Source: Paraburkholderia phytofirmans PsJN (GTDB lineage: Bacteria; Pseudomonadota; Gammaproteobacteria; Burkholderiales; Burkholderiaceae). From it: a stretch of DNA of 64,000 bases. The notes beneath the pieces are model-generated. The model was not told the DNA's origin. It worked only from the letters and a program-made list of their open reading frames with translations, and did no database searches. Positions 27,402-37,987 of the stretch are shown here, piece by piece; within the stretch, counting starts at the first letter, position 1; every line of letters begins with the position of its first letter. The translations under genes were made by a program, and so were the position numbers. The stretch spans positions 930,001 through 994,000 of the forward strand of contig NC_010681.1 of the NCBI RefSeq assembly GCF_000020125.1, in the 5' to 3' direction.

Positions 27402-28118
27402 TCAGCCCACGTGTTCGAGAGCGCGCGTCGTCTGAACTTTGCGCGGCCGGTCGCGCAGCAGCAGGGGCATCAAACGTCGGTTGGCTGTCTGCGCCGCCCA
27501 CTCGCAATATGTGGCGCTGCCGAGCACCCAGCCCTTGAGCGTCGACTGCATCAGGTTATCGACATCGCGTTCGTCGAGGGCCTGTGCGCACAGAGCGCGG
27601 TAAGCCTGGTGGCGTTCGGACGGCGTGTTGCCGAGCGCCCGGTGGAGTGGATGATCCTTGGTGAAGCTATCGACACGCAGCCCGACGTGGTGCGTGTAGC
27701 TCGACCACGGGTAGTGTCCTGGCTCGACCACTAGGCGGTTGCGCACCGGCGCATGATCGATGGCCTGGCTCGCGAGCAGGAAATAACGGTCGGGCTCGAT
27801 CACCGTCGCCCGGTACTCGCCACGCCACATCGTTCCGCGGCGTCCATGGCGGCGGTTGAAGGTTTCGACATAGCGACGGCAGACCGCCTGCATCGCCATG
27901 GCCACGCTCGACTCGTATGAAGGCGTGACAAGGAACTGTACCGTGTCGGGCATGAGTACCCACGCGTGGACTGCGAGATCGGCGACACGCGCTGCGTCGG
28001 CGAGGCAGGCGAGGAAGTACCGGTAATCTCCTTCGTCCAGGAATGCGGGCCCTGTGAGCCCCTGCAGAATAACGTGCTGCGGTTGGTCTGGGACGTAGTG
28101 CCGTGCAAGCCGTGTCAT
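27402..28118 (-). CDS. REP-associated tyrosine transposase (Y1/RAYT) relative lacking the HUH motif
   Basis: The 238-residue protein aligns by eye with IS200-like Y1/RAYT transposases: an opening ARHYVPDQPQHVILQGL, HAWVLMPDTVQFLVTP near residue 52, the RRYVETFNRRHGRRGTMWRG block with the tyrosine region near 85, and the FLLASQAIDHAPVRNRLV and YPWSSY segments. The family usually has NHVHLL at the second position, with two His as the metal-binding HUH motif. Here it reads DTVQFL, so both are gone. The frame is otherwise full length, which suggests a retained non-transposing function, possibly DNA binding. Confidence 0.75.
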   Translation of the reverse strand: MTRLARHYVPDQPQHVILQGLTGPAFLDEGDYRYFLACLADAARVADLAVHAWVLMPDTVQFLVTPSYESSVAMAMQAVCRRYVETFNRRHGRRGTMWRGEYRATVIEPDRYFLLASQAIDHAPVRNRLVVEPGHYPWSSYTHHVGLRVDSFTKDHPLHRALGNTPSERHQAYRALCAQALDERDVDNLMQSTLKGWVLGSATYCEWAAQTANRRLMPLLLRDRPRKVQTTRALEHVG

Positions 28119-28272
28119 GCTGAATTAACCGGGAAAACCGATGTGAGAAAACGATCCGACAGGTGTCGGGCGCGCGACGTTGCGTAACGTGCGCATCGGA
28201 ATAAATTCTATCGGTCATGTGCGTGCGCTTGCGTCACGAACAGGGCTTTTTTCTGGCCTCTTTTCGATGATT

Positions 28273-28319
28273 TGCCGGTCGCAACCGGCATCTTTTTACG
28301 CCACTGCTGAATAGCAGTG
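28273..28319. repeat. Two short perfect hairpins upstream of the RAYT-like gene
   Basis: TGCCGGT-CGCA-ACCGGCA (28273-28290) is followed by TCTTTTT and would act as a terminator for plus-strand RNA. TGCCGGT and ACCGGCA pair perfectly. CACTGCT-GAAT-AGCAGTG (28302-28319) is a second perfect 7-bp stem. No plus-strand gene precedes them, so they may be REP-like repeats or the end of a small RNA. I cannot decide which from one copy of each. Confidence 0.45.
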
Positions 28320-28421
28320 CCGCGCGATACATCTTAAGACGCTCTTGCAGTCTCATCCGGCACCAATATGCGTCAGTCTGCACGACAATACGGCGGTTGC
28401 GAGGGTCTTCGGCAAAAAGAA

Positions 28422-28441
28422 AGCCCGCGCGAACGCGGGCT
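28422..28441 (-). terminator. Rho-independent terminator of the sugar-binding protein gene
   Basis: AGCCCGCG-CGAA-CGCGGGCT forms a perfect 8-bp stem with a tetraloop. On the reverse strand it is followed by TTTCTTTTT, so it is oriented to end transcripts from the substrate-binding protein gene, whose stop is about 110 bases away. The segment 28119-28550 contains no gene besides these hairpins. Confidence 0.85.
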
Positions 28442-28550
28442 AAATCTACATCCATGGAGGCGTGGAGGAGACGTTCATCAAGGTCGCCTCATACCCTCGA
28501 ATGACCTTGCATAACCGCTCGTTTTCGTGAGGCGGCAGCGAATCTCTTAC

Positions 28551-29798
28551 CTATTTGACCTTCGCTGCAGCGGCGACCTTGCGCATTGCCTCTTGCGGGT
28601 CTTCATTCGAGTTCATGAAGCCGGTCACGACATCGGTAATCGCGCCTTCGGTGGCTGACGACTGAACGTCGCCGAACGCGAACGACGGAAAGAACGTGTT
28701 GGATTTAATAGTGGTTTGCTCATCTGCGTATGACTTCTTGGCGCAGGCGTCGAACTTGTCCATTGAAACATCCTGCCTGACCGGAATCGAACCCTTGTAC
28801 AGACTGAATTGTTCCTGGAAAGCGGGCGACATGATTGTCTTTGCCAACGCAAGCTGTCCGAGCGTCGCTTCTTTTTTGCCGTTCTGCTGGAAAAACACGA
28901 ACGAGTCTACAGTGTAGGTGAAGGCATTCGACGTACCAGGCGCAGCCGCGCAAATATAGTCGACGTCGGCTTTCTTGTTCGCATTCGCGAATTCACCTTT
29001 TGCCCAGTCCCCCATGAATTGCATCCCACCCGATCCGTTGATGACCATCGCTGTCGCGAGATTCCAGTCGCGACCAGTCGAGCCTTTGTCGAAGTAACCC
29101 TGAATCTTCCGGGCAGTCTGGAACACCTGCAACATCTGCGGCGAAGTGAGTGTTTTCTGATCGAGGTCGATCATGGCCTTGCGATAGAAATCCGCGCCCT
29201 GAGATAGCACGACTGTCTCCCAGATGGTCATGTCTTGCCAAGGCTGGCCACCACGCGCGACGGGCGTAATGCCCGCAGCCCGGAACTTGTCGGCGAGCGC
29301 GAAGAACTCGGGCCATGTGGTCGGCGGCTTGCCGCCCACTTTATCGAGGGCGGCCTTGTTGATCCACAGCCAGTTGATTCGGTGCACCGAAAACGGCGCG
29401 GCCACGTAGTGGCCTTTTGACATCATCGTCTTGTTGATCTGCGCCGGAAGTTGGGCTTTCCAGTCGGTCGCGGACTTGTCGATATCGACCAGCACGCCTT
29501 GATCAGCCCAGTCCTGTATCAACGGCCCCTTGATCTGCGCAGCCGACGGTGCGTTGCCGGACATGACCTGGGTCTTCAACGCCGTCATGGCGGCCGCACC
29601 GGCTCCTCCGGCTACGGCGAAGTCTTTCCACTCGTAACCCTGTTTATCCATGTCGTCCTTAAGCACTCTGATCGCCTTCGATTCCCCGCCCGAGGTCCAC
29701 CAGTGCAATACAGAAAGTGACTCGGCAGCACTTGCCACCTGTGCGCTCGTGGCGAGGGTCGATGCGACAATTGCAGCCGACATGAGTGTTCTTTTCAT
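28551..29798 (-). CDS. ABC transporter sugar-binding periplasmic protein (family 1)
   Basis: The 415-residue protein has a signal peptide (cleavage after about residue 24, VASAAES) and the family 1 carbohydrate-binding signature LSVLHWWTSGGESKAI. Further conserved blocks include VHRINWLWINKAALDKVGG and NGSGGMQFMGDWAKGEF. It resembles glucose/mannose-type binding proteins such as GtsA. GGAGA lies before the ATG. No permease or ATPase gene is adjacent, so it is an orphan here. It follows the DUF1479 gene on the same strand by 73 bases and could be co-transcribed with it. Confidence 0.88.
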   Translation of the reverse strand: MKRTLMSAAIVASTLATSAQVASAAESLSVLHWWTSGGESKAIRVLKDDMDKQGYEWKDFAVAGGAGAAAMTALKTQVMSGNAPSAAQIKGPLIQDWADQGVLVDIDKSATDWKAQLPAQINKTMMSKGHYVAAPFSVHRINWLWINKAALDKVGGKPPTTWPEFFALADKFRAAGITPVARGGQPWQDMTIWETVVLSQGADFYRKAMIDLDQKTLTSPQMLQVFQTARKIQGYFDKGSTGRDWNLATAMVINGSGGMQFMGDWAKGEFANANKKADVDYICAAAPGTSNAFTYTVDSFVFFQQNGKKEATLGQLALAKTIMSPAFQEQFSLYKGSIPVRQDVSMDKFDACAKKSYADEQTTIKSNTFFPSFAFGDVQSSATEGAITDVVTGFMNSNEDPQEAMRKVAAAAKVK

Positions 29799-29871
29799 TG
29801 CTGTCTCCGTTAATTTTCTTTATGAATCACCAGGCAGGCGCACGCCACGATGGCGTGCGTGCACATTGCCC

Positions 29872-31116
29872 CTACAGATCGAAACCGAGCTGGGCTTTAC
29901 CGAGGGGCGTCAGATCTTCGGCGGTTGCCCGTCCCACGAAGTCGACTTCGAAATGGTCGGCCGGGAAATCGGGCGGGCTCTTGCCTTCAAGGAAGCTTGG
30001 CAACTGGCGCTTGAGGTATTCGTCGTTCTTGGCACACGCGGGCGCCGACGCGATATACATCACGTTGCTGAAGCCCGCGCCGCGATGCGCGTCTTCGACT
30101 GCGTGGATCACGTCGCTGTGCCAGAACACGGTATCGCCCGCTTGCATGTGGGGAATCGATGAGAGCGCGTCGAAAAGCGGCGCATGAAATTCCGGCTTGA
30201 TGGAGAGCGCGCGGCCTGGCATCGCGCCGCACAGGTCGTCGTCGGCGACATCGTCCTGAAGGGCGCGCAACAGGATATAAGCCATCGAATTCGCAATGGG
30301 CACGAGTTGCAATGTGCCGTCGCCGGGACCTTGCGGCGTCAGTGCGGTCCAGCCCTGAAACGTGCGGAACATCGAACATACGGCGGGCGACGCGATCTCT
30401 TCCACGTCGGGCCGGAACGCGGCATCGAACGGATCATAGCGACGCCAGTTGCCGTCGAACACATGCCGGTACACCTTGCGGAAATTCGCCTCGATCCACC
30501 GCTCGACCGAGCCGCCGTCGCAATGCGCGGACAAGCCCAATGACTCGGAACCAGGCGGCCGCCGACGCATCCGGTCGGCGTAAACCGGCACTCGCTCCGG
30601 ATCGAAATGGACCCGGCCTTCGCTTTCATTGCTCCACAGCCGGTTCAGAAAGACGCGGGCCGCAGTCAGTGACGGCGCCTGGCGCGCGAGGACTTGCGGC
30701 TTAGACCAGTACACGCCGTAAATCTGTGGCTTGCTCGACGCGAGCTGGCCGAAGTATTTGTCCTCGGCGCGGTTCTGCAGACGCGTATCCAGGTCGTTGC
30801 GTTCGACGTAGTCCGCGATGTCGCGGTCCCACCTTTCGACCAGAGCGCGGTCGAACACATTGCGGATCACGCACGCCCCACGCGTTTTGACGAGTTCGAT
30901 CTGCTCGGCGCTCACGCGCTGCTCCGCGATGTCGGAGAACTGGATTTCGGGGATCACGTTTTCGCCGCGATTGCGCTGCTCGGCGATTCTGCCGGCTTCG
31001 GCGCGAATCGCTTCATCGACCTCGGCGAAAACGTCACGATAGTTCGGAAGTCGTGCGCGAAGCTCCTGCTTGGCCTGCCGGATGGCTGCCGGCAAATCGT
31101 CGATGATGAGTGCCAT
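29872..31116 (-). CDS. DUF1479 (YbiU-like) putative Fe/2-oxoglutarate oxygenase-fold protein
   Basis: The 414-residue product matches the DUF1479/YbiU family, whose cupin-like fold is related to 2-oxoglutarate oxygenases. Visible landmarks are [20 protein letters not shown] near the N-terminus, [16 protein letters not shown] near residue 200 (candidate HxD metal ligands), and [20 protein letters not shown] near 340 (candidate distal His). The start at 31116 has AGGAG at the right distance; a longer open frame upstream to 31578 overlaps the divergent AraC gene and is spurious. Substrate unknown. Regulation by the divergent AraC protein is likely. Confidence 0.85.
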   Translation of the reverse strand: MALIIDDLPAAIRQAKQELRARLPNYRDVFAEVDEAIRAEAGRIAEQRNRGENVIPEIQFSDIAEQRVSAEQIELVKTRGACVIRNVFDRALVERWDRDIADYVERNDLDTRLQNRAEDKYFGQLASSKPQIYGVYWSKPQVLARQAPSLTAARVFLNRLWSNESEGRVHFDPERVPVYADRMRRRPPGSESLGLSAHCDGGSVERWIEANFRKVYRHVFDGNWRRYDPFDAAFRPDVEEIASPAVCSMFRTFQGWTALTPQGPGDGTLQLVPIANSMAYILLRALQDDVADDDLCGAMPGRALSIKPEFHAPLFDALSSIPHMQAGDTVFWHSDVIHAVEDAHRGAGFSNVMYIASAPACAKNDEYLKRQLPSFLEGKSPPDFPADHFEVDFVGRATAEDLTPLGKAQLGFDL

Positions 31117-31211
31117 GGTCGTCTCCTGGTGGGTTCTGATGTATCCGCAGGATAGGCTGATCGCACTCGTAAAAGTGATACCATCCAGACAATTTATTTG
31201 CGTCTTCTGCC

Positions 31212-32168
31212 ATGAAACCAGCATACGAACACGTCGAATTTGGCGACGACTGCTCGGTCCGGGTTTACCATCGGCGCCTGCCGCGCATTCCGTTCGAATG
31301 GCACCATCATCCCGAGTACGAGCTGACCCTGACGCTGAACAGTCAGGGCAAGCGTTACATCGGAGATTCGATTGCGGACTATGTAGAGGACGACCTGGTT
31401 CTCGTGCCGCCGAATCTTCCTCACACGTGGGCGTCGAACCGCTCGATCGACGCGGCGTCCCCGCAGGTTGCCATCGTGATCTGGTTTGGCGGCGACTGGG
31501 CGCGGCGACTGGCGGATGTCTGCCCGGAATATGCGCCGTTGCGTAACCTGCTACGGCGGGCTGCGTGCGGGCTGGCATTCAGTCCGGACGTCGCCGCCGC
31601 CATGCACGGCCAGCTCGACGATCTGCTGTCCAACGCGCCGCGCGAACGCCTTGCGGTCGTGCTGAATGTTTTATGCGCGCTAGCGGAAGCACCCGGTGAG
31701 CCGCTCGCTTCGCCTGCCGCGTTTAGCGACCGGACAGAGGGTCCTTCAGGCCACGAACCGGAGCGTATCAACCGCGTGCTTTCGATGATCGATTTGCGCT
31801 TCGCCGAACCTCTGCGTCTATCCGAGTTGTGCGAGGCTGCGAACGTGTCGGAGCGTTCTCTTGCGCGCTACTTTGAGCAGCACATTGGAGAGAGCGTCGG
31901 GCGATATATCGCGCGGGTCAGAATTGGACATGCTTGCCGGATGCTCGCGCACACGTCCACGCCTGTTTCCGTGGTTGCAGCCCGGTCTGGATTTCCGAAC
32001 GTCGCCAACTTCAACCGACAGTTCAAGGCGTTGAAAGAACTTACGCCCGCTGCGTACCGCAAACAGTTCGCGGCCGGCGCTATCGCCGAGACTGACACCG
32101 GCCCGCGCATCAACGAACGCTCATTTTCGTTGCAACGGAACCCGCGACTACCGAAATCCATTGCGTAA
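31212..32168 (+). CDS. AraC-family regulator with N-terminal cupin sensor domain
   Basis: The 318-residue protein has a cupin ligand-binding domain (about 15-110; [13 protein letters not shown] and [12 protein letters not shown]) and a C-terminal AraC double helix-turn-helix (about 190-285; [20 protein letters not shown] and [19 protein letters not shown]). This is the layout of carbohydrate-responsive AraC regulators. It is divergent from the DUF1479 and sugar-binding protein genes with 95 bases between starts, so it probably controls them in response to a sugar or sugar derivative. Confidence 0.88.
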   Translation: MKPAYEHVEFGDDCSVRVYHRRLPRIPFEWHHHPEYELTLTLNSQGKRYIGDSIADYVEDDLVLVPPNLPHTWASNRSIDAASPQVAIVIWFGGDWARRLADVCPEYAPLRNLLRRAACGLAFSPDVAAAMHGQLDDLLSNAPRERLAVVLNVLCALAEAPGEPLASPAAFSDRTEGPSGHEPERINRVLSMIDLRFAEPLRLSELCEAANVSERSLARYFEQHIGESVGRYIARVRIGHACRMLAHTSTPVSVVAARSGFPNVANFNRQFKALKELTPAAYRKQFAAGAIAETDTGPRINERSFSLQRNPRLPKSIA

Positions 32169-32457
32169 CGCAGGCGGGCAGCCGGGCGTCGAAATATTCG
32201 CCAGAGAACTGCGCTACGGGATTCCCCTGGGTCGCTGCGGTAGGCTCTCACGCAAAGCAGAAAAGCCACGAGCGCGCGATATGCCTGCTATGGGCGAAAG
32301 ATCAGTCTGCGGCGCAAGCTAAACCTAACCTATTGTTTTTTATGTCAATCGACTGACGTCGAGCGATTCCCGGTTACGGGAAAGAATGCAAACTACAGCG
32401 CTTAAGGTTCAAAGCTAAGCGAATCTCGACAAATATCAACAACCTCAGCATCCCTTC

Positions 32458-32486
32458 TTGAATTTGTCACCACCCGTCCATATAAT
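32458..32486 (+). promoter_or_regulatory. groESL promoter
   Basis: TTGAAT (32458-32463) and TATAAT (32481-32486) are separated by exactly 17 bases, a strong sigma-70-type promoter. The preceding CTTGAA and the CCGTCCATAT before the -10 also resemble a sigma-32 heat-shock promoter overlapping it. The -10 abuts the CIRCE operator. The rest of the 32169-32457 gap shows nothing recognisable. Confidence 0.75.
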
Positions 32487-32512
32487 TAGCACTCGCTGCA
32501 CGAGAGTGCTAA
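32486..32512 (+). promoter_or_regulatory. CIRCE operator for HrcA repression of groESL
   Basis: TTAGCACTC, nine bases, then GAGTGCTAA is a perfect CIRCE inverted repeat. It lies directly downstream of the -10 box and about 70 bases upstream of groES. HrcA bound here represses the chaperonin operon until heat shock, so control is by HrcA and possibly also RpoH. Confidence 0.97.
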
Positions 32513-32584
32513 CAACATCGCCGGTTGGCTCAGCCAGCCGGGTTTTCTCAGCGTTCTTCAGTCTCAATCAAGAGAGGAGTATGT

Positions 32585-32875
32585 ATGAACCTTCGTCCTT
32601 TGCATGATCGCGTGATCGTCAAACGTCTGGATCAAGAAACCAAGACCGCGTCGGGCATCGTGATCCCCGAAGCCGCAGCAGAAAAGCCGGATCAAGGCGA
32701 AATTCTGGCAGTCGGCCCGGGCAAGCGCGACGACAAGGGCGCTCAAATCGCGCTCGACGTGAAGGTGGGTGACCGCGTCCTGTTCGGCAAGTACGCAGGC
32801 CAGACCGTTAAGGTCGACGGCAACGAACTGCTCGTGATGCGCGAAGAAGACATCATGGCCGTGGTGCAGAAGTAA
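32585..32875 (+). CDS. groES: Co-chaperonin GroES
   Basis: The 96-residue protein is the normal GroES length and starts [20 protein letters not shown]. The mobile-loop region [20 protein letters not shown] and the roof/base segment [20 protein letters not shown] are conserved. It caps the GroEL cavity as a heptamer. AGGAG precedes the ATG at 32585. An ATG four bases upstream is out of frame, and a longer in-frame version would start within the leader. First gene of the CIRCE-controlled operon, 55 bases ahead of groEL. Confidence 0.97.
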   Translation: MNLRPLHDRVIVKRLDQETKTASGIVIPEAAAEKPDQGEILAVGPGKRDDKGAQIALDVKVGDRVLFGKYAGQTVKVDGNELLVMREEDIMAVVQK

Positions 32876-32927
32876 GCGGCAAGCCGCTACTTTTCCCGGT
32901 CGTATCTTAAAGAATTCAAGGAGTTAG

Positions 32928-34571
<1,644 letters not shown>

Positions 34572-34645
34572 TTTCGATTGGGCCTCACTGCGAGGTCCAG
34601 TTGGAAGCACATGGGGAAGCGCGCCGCAAGGCGTGCTTCCCAAAC

Positions 34646-34675
34646 AAAAAAACCCGCAGAAATGCGGGTTTTTTT
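34646..34675 (+). terminator. Rho-independent terminator of groESL
   Basis: AACCCGCA-GAAA-TGCGGGTT with flanking A and T runs (AAAAA before, TTTTT after) makes a stem that extends to 13 pairs with a GAAA tetraloop. It lies 75 bases after the groEL stop and is a textbook intrinsic terminator. Confidence 0.95.
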
Positions 34676-34745
34676 ATGGGCGCTCGCCGCAGGCAGAAGC
34701 GCCCGGATCAGAGGGCAGCCGGCGCTCGGCGCCGGCCATCAATTA

Positions 34746-35606
34746 TCAGTGCCGCGCTTCGCCCGGCGCCGCGTCCTTGCCGGCTGCCGGCGGCGTTTCG
34801 TCATCAGCGCTGCGCGCCCAGAAGAACCGATCCGGCATATACGCGCCCATGCCCGGCCGGAACGCATTGCGCACGGCCTGGTACAAATACTCCTGCGCCT
34901 CGCGCACCGCTTCGGCGGGATCCTGGCCGTTGGCGAGCAAAGCGGCGATCGCCGCGCCCAACGTATCCGTCAAGCCCATGATGCGATGGTTGCCACGGTC
35001 CCACATGTCCTGACGCAACTGGCCGTCTTCGCTGAAGAGCGTATTGACGTGCCGGTGCGTGCCGGTTTCCGTCGACAGAATGTATTCGCAGCCTTGCGAC
35101 AGCAGATGCGAGATGGCGGCGTCGAGGCTGGGCGCTTCGGCGTCGCCGTCCGGTTGGGCGAGCGCGAGCAGCGTGGCCGAGTCGGCAACCAGCAACGTGG
35201 TTTGCGGCGCGAGCAGGTCGGCGATCGCTTCGCGCAGTTCGTCGGCGGACAGCACGTGCTCGTCGTCGAGCGTGAAGTCGGGGGCGAGAATCAATGGGAT
35301 GTCGTCGTAATCGGCGACGACTTCGGCAATCGCGCTCACCACTTCCGCGCGGGTGCAGGCGCCGACCTTGAACGCGGCAATCGGCATGTCTTCGAGCAGC
35401 ATCCGCGCCTGGGTCGCGACCACTTCGGGGTCGAGCCCGGTGACTTCGTCGCAGCTTGCCGAGTCGCGCACGGTGTAGCCCGTGAGCACGGAGACGCCAT
35501 GGCAACCCATGCTGGCAAGGGTCATGAGGTCGGCTTGCAGGCCGGACCCGCCGGTGGGATCGGAAAGGCCGAAGGTGAGGACGATCGGAGGCGTGTCGCT
35601 GGGCAT
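34746..35606 (-). CDS. thiD: Hydroxymethylpyrimidine/phosphomethylpyrimidine kinase (ThiD-like)
   Basis: The 286-residue protein is a ribokinase-fold kinase of thiamine biosynthesis, expected to phosphorylate HMP and HMP-phosphate. The N-terminal substrate loop is GLSDPTGGSGLQADLMTLAS, and the central FKVGACTRAEVVSAIAEV block and STETGTHRHVNTLFS are recognisable. The anion-hole motif, GTGCT in E. coli ThiD, reads GLTDT here, with Asp in place of the Cys, as in ribokinase. A Pro/Ala-rich tail is added. It is transcribed towards groEL and divergently from the rubredoxin gene. Confidence 0.85.
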   Translation of the reverse strand: MPSDTPPIVLTFGLSDPTGGSGLQADLMTLASMGCHGVSVLTGYTVRDSASCDEVTGLDPEVVATQARMLLEDMPIAAFKVGACTRAEVVSAIAEVVADYDDIPLILAPDFTLDDEHVLSADELREAIADLLAPQTTLLVADSATLLALAQPDGDAEAPSLDAAISHLLSQGCEYILSTETGTHRHVNTLFSEDGQLRQDMWDRGNHRIMGLTDTLGAAIAALLANGQDPAEAVREAQEYLYQAVRNAFRPGMGAYMPDRFFWARSADDETPPAAGKDAAPGEARH

Positions 35607-35895
35607 GAAGATTTGCGGAAAGGAGCTGAATTTAGGCGCAGAGAGTGCGCAATCGACTCAATTATGCGGCCTAAACCGTCCCGAGGGCGTTTTTTCGCAT
35701 CTCGCGATGTGTCGCAGCAAGCACGCGCGGGCCGGCGCGCGGCACGACGCCGCGATCACTTTGCCGGCGGACGCGAACTGCATAGCCAAAGGCCGTCGCA
35801 CGCTACGATTGCACGTTTCGATTGCTAGGCATTGGGGCGGCAACACGGTACCATCATGGCTCCCGTTTCCACGGACTCTACGACGCGACACAAGA

Positions 35896-36066
35896 ATGGA
35901 ATATCAAAGCTGGATGTGCCTGATTTGCGGCTGGATTTACGACGAAGAAGCCGGTTTGCCGGACGAAGGCATTGCGCCGGGCACTCGCTGGGAAGACGTC
36001 CCGATTAACTGGACCTGCCCGGAGTGCGGCGCGCGTAAGGAAGACTTCGAGATGGTTCAGATCTGA
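35896..36066 (+). CDS. Rubredoxin
   Basis: The 56-residue protein has the two iron-binding loops CLICGWIYD and CPECGARKED, four Cys that hold a single Fe, with the invariant aromatic and Gly/Pro residues between (GIAPGTRWEDVPINWTCPEC). It is a one-electron carrier in the cytoplasm; partners are not evident. The start at 35896 is the only sensible one; the long upstream frame to 35482 is antisense to thiD. Confidence 0.96.
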   Translation: MEYQSWMCLICGWIYDEEAGLPDEGIAPGTRWEDVPINWTCPECGARKEDFEMVQI

Positions 36067-36082
36067 AGTCGGGAGCGGCGGG

Positions 36083-36106
36083 CCGTGCCGCGTGCCTGCG
36101 GCACGG
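36083..36106 (+). terminator. GC-rich hairpin after the rubredoxin gene
   Basis: CCGTGCCGC and GCGGCACGG form a perfect 9-bp stem with a six-base loop, 16 bases after the rubredoxin stop. There is no T tract, so it may be a weak terminator or a 3'-end stabiliser. Confidence 0.4.
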
Positions 36107-36321
36107 TATCGGCAAGGTGTTTCGCAGCCGCCGGCGTGACGCGCCGGATCAAACGCACCCGGTGCGCGCTGAAGTTTGCCCCAACGCGTCGGCGTGGAAC
36201 GTCTTCGGTCGTGCCGTGTCGCAACGTTAGTCTGTCATTGTCCCGTCGCCGGTTCGCGCGTTAGCCGATCAGTCTGCGTGCGGCGCGAGGCGACGGCCCG
36301 TCAGCTTCGTGTCGCCTGCCC

Positions 36322-37734
36322 ATGACTCCTCAATCCGCTGCACCCGTTTCCTTCGATGCCTTGCCGAATCCGCGCGGCGGCGCTGTGCGTCCCGCCGAAC
36401 TCGCGTTGGCTGAGGCGCTGCTGGCATTCGAACAGCACAGCGAGAGCACGTCGGCGTTGCTGCGGGCGTCACACGCATTGCGCGGAGCCGGCTGGCTGAG
36501 CGCACAGCGCTTCGCCGACGCACTGGTGCGGCTGTCGCCGCTCGCGGAGGGCGACCCGGCGGACGCGGTCAACGCGCGGCCCGTGTTCGGCGCGGCCTTG
36601 CGCGACTTCCGCGCCGCGCTCGAGCGTCATAATTTGCGCGAACTGTCCTGTTCGCCTGTGCTGTTCAATCATTACCGGGCGCTCTGCGCGCATCTGTCGG
36701 AGCACACGCCCGGTTCCACCGTTGCCTTTGAAGATCTCGCGCTGACCGCGCGGCCGGTGCCGCCGGTCTCGCTGCACGCGCAGTCCGCCGATCAACTGGC
36801 GCATCTGCGGGCGCGCTATGAGCGCGCGCTGCTGCCGGTGCTGCGCTCGCAAGCCGATACCGGCAGTGCGGCGGCGCTGGCGGTGACCAACGCGGCCCTC
36901 GACGAACTGGACGCAGTGTTCGGCGAACTCGCCGGCCCGGACCCCTATGATTTCTGGCGCCTCGCCAAAGCTTGCGCCAAGGCGTTGCGAATCAGCGGCC
37001 GCGCCGCGGGTGAAACCGACGCGAGGCGTTTTTACGCCCGTTGCAACCTTGCGCTTGCCGACCACGCGCGCGGCATCGAGCTTGCGCCACGCTCGCTCGT
37101 GCGCGCAACGCTTGCGCTGCTGTGGCGCGACTACGCGTTGTTCGGCGCCGCCGCTGAAGACGCCGATCAGGTGGAAGTCCTGCACGACTACGGCTTGACT
37201 GTCGACTGGCACGTCGCGGGCACCCAGGCGTCCGAAATGCTGTGGGAAGCGGGCGCCGTGCAGGCCCAGGCGATCAGCGCCACTCGCAGCGCGTTGACGC
37301 GCGAGTTGGGCGTGCTGGCCGTCAATGTGAACGCCTACGAAGATTTTCTGCAAACGGCGGATGCATCGATCTCCGCGTTGACCGAGCATGCCCGTGCAGC
37401 CGACCAGCCGGAGAAAGCCGATCCAAGCGAAGCGCTGCAAGCGGGCGATGCCGCTTATCGGCTCGGCTCCGCCGCGTGCGCGCTGGGCCTCGGCCACGTG
37501 GCGCTGCTGGCCGATGCGCTGGGGCTTGCGTGGCGTCGTCGCGCGCATGCCGGCGTCTCGACGCCTGCGGTGCGTGCGCACGTGATCGTCGGCGCGCCAG
37601 CGGCGAGCACGCTCGAACAGGCCGCCGAAGCCTTGCGCGCCACGCTGCACAAAGTGGCGGCGGGCGTCGCGCCCCCCGGCGGCAACACCGCGCTGGCTGC
37701 CTTGACTCGCTCGATCGAGCAGGGCGGCGCGTGA
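36322..37734 (+). CDS. Conserved hypothetical protein resembling the N-terminal region of ChpA/FimL
   Basis: The 470-residue product is Ala/Leu-rich, wholly helical by eye and has no membrane segment. The block LRASHALRGAGWLSAQRFAD near residue 48 resembles histidine-phosphotransfer-like helices of the N-terminal part of ChpA/PilL and of FimL. In related genomes, from memory, a rubredoxin gene sits beside pilGHIJ and a CheA-like gene for twitching motility. Here those genes are absent and only this protein follows rubredoxin. No kinase or receiver domain is present. Function uncertain. Confidence 0.6.
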   Translation: MTPQSAAPVSFDALPNPRGGAVRPAELALAEALLAFEQHSESTSALLRASHALRGAGWLSAQRFADALVRLSPLAEGDPADAVNARPVFGAALRDFRAALERHNLRELSCSPVLFNHYRALCAHLSEHTPGSTVAFEDLALTARPVPPVSLHAQSADQLAHLRARYERALLPVLRSQADTGSAAALAVTNAALDELDAVFGELAGPDPYDFWRLAKACAKALRISGRAAGETDARRFYARCNLALADHARGIELAPRSLVRATLALLWRDYALFGAAAEDADQVEVLHDYGLTVDWHVAGTQASEMLWEAGAVQAQAISATRSALTRELGVLAVNVNAYEDFLQTADASISALTEHARAADQPEKADPSEALQAGDAAYRLGSAACALGLGHVALLADALGLAWRRRAHAGVSTPAVRAHVIVGAPAASTLEQAAEALRATLHKVAAGVAPPGGNTALAALTRSIEQGGA

Positions 37735-37987
37735 GCGAGATGCGTGACAGAACCGGTAAGCCTCACCGTCCGCCCGCCGGCAGCAACGGGCCGCAATGAG
37801 ACAACCCGCCGGCACGCAATACGTGTGCCGCCAACCCTCGCGAACCCGCACCGTGGCGAGCGCCCGCGTGCGTGATAGAGTGCAACTTAATTCGCCGTCG
37901 ATGGCTCGCGGCACGCTTCATGGCACACATCGCGGTTCCACGCTCAAAGCCCCGCCATCCTGCATCGTCTTTGCTAAAATCCGAACT

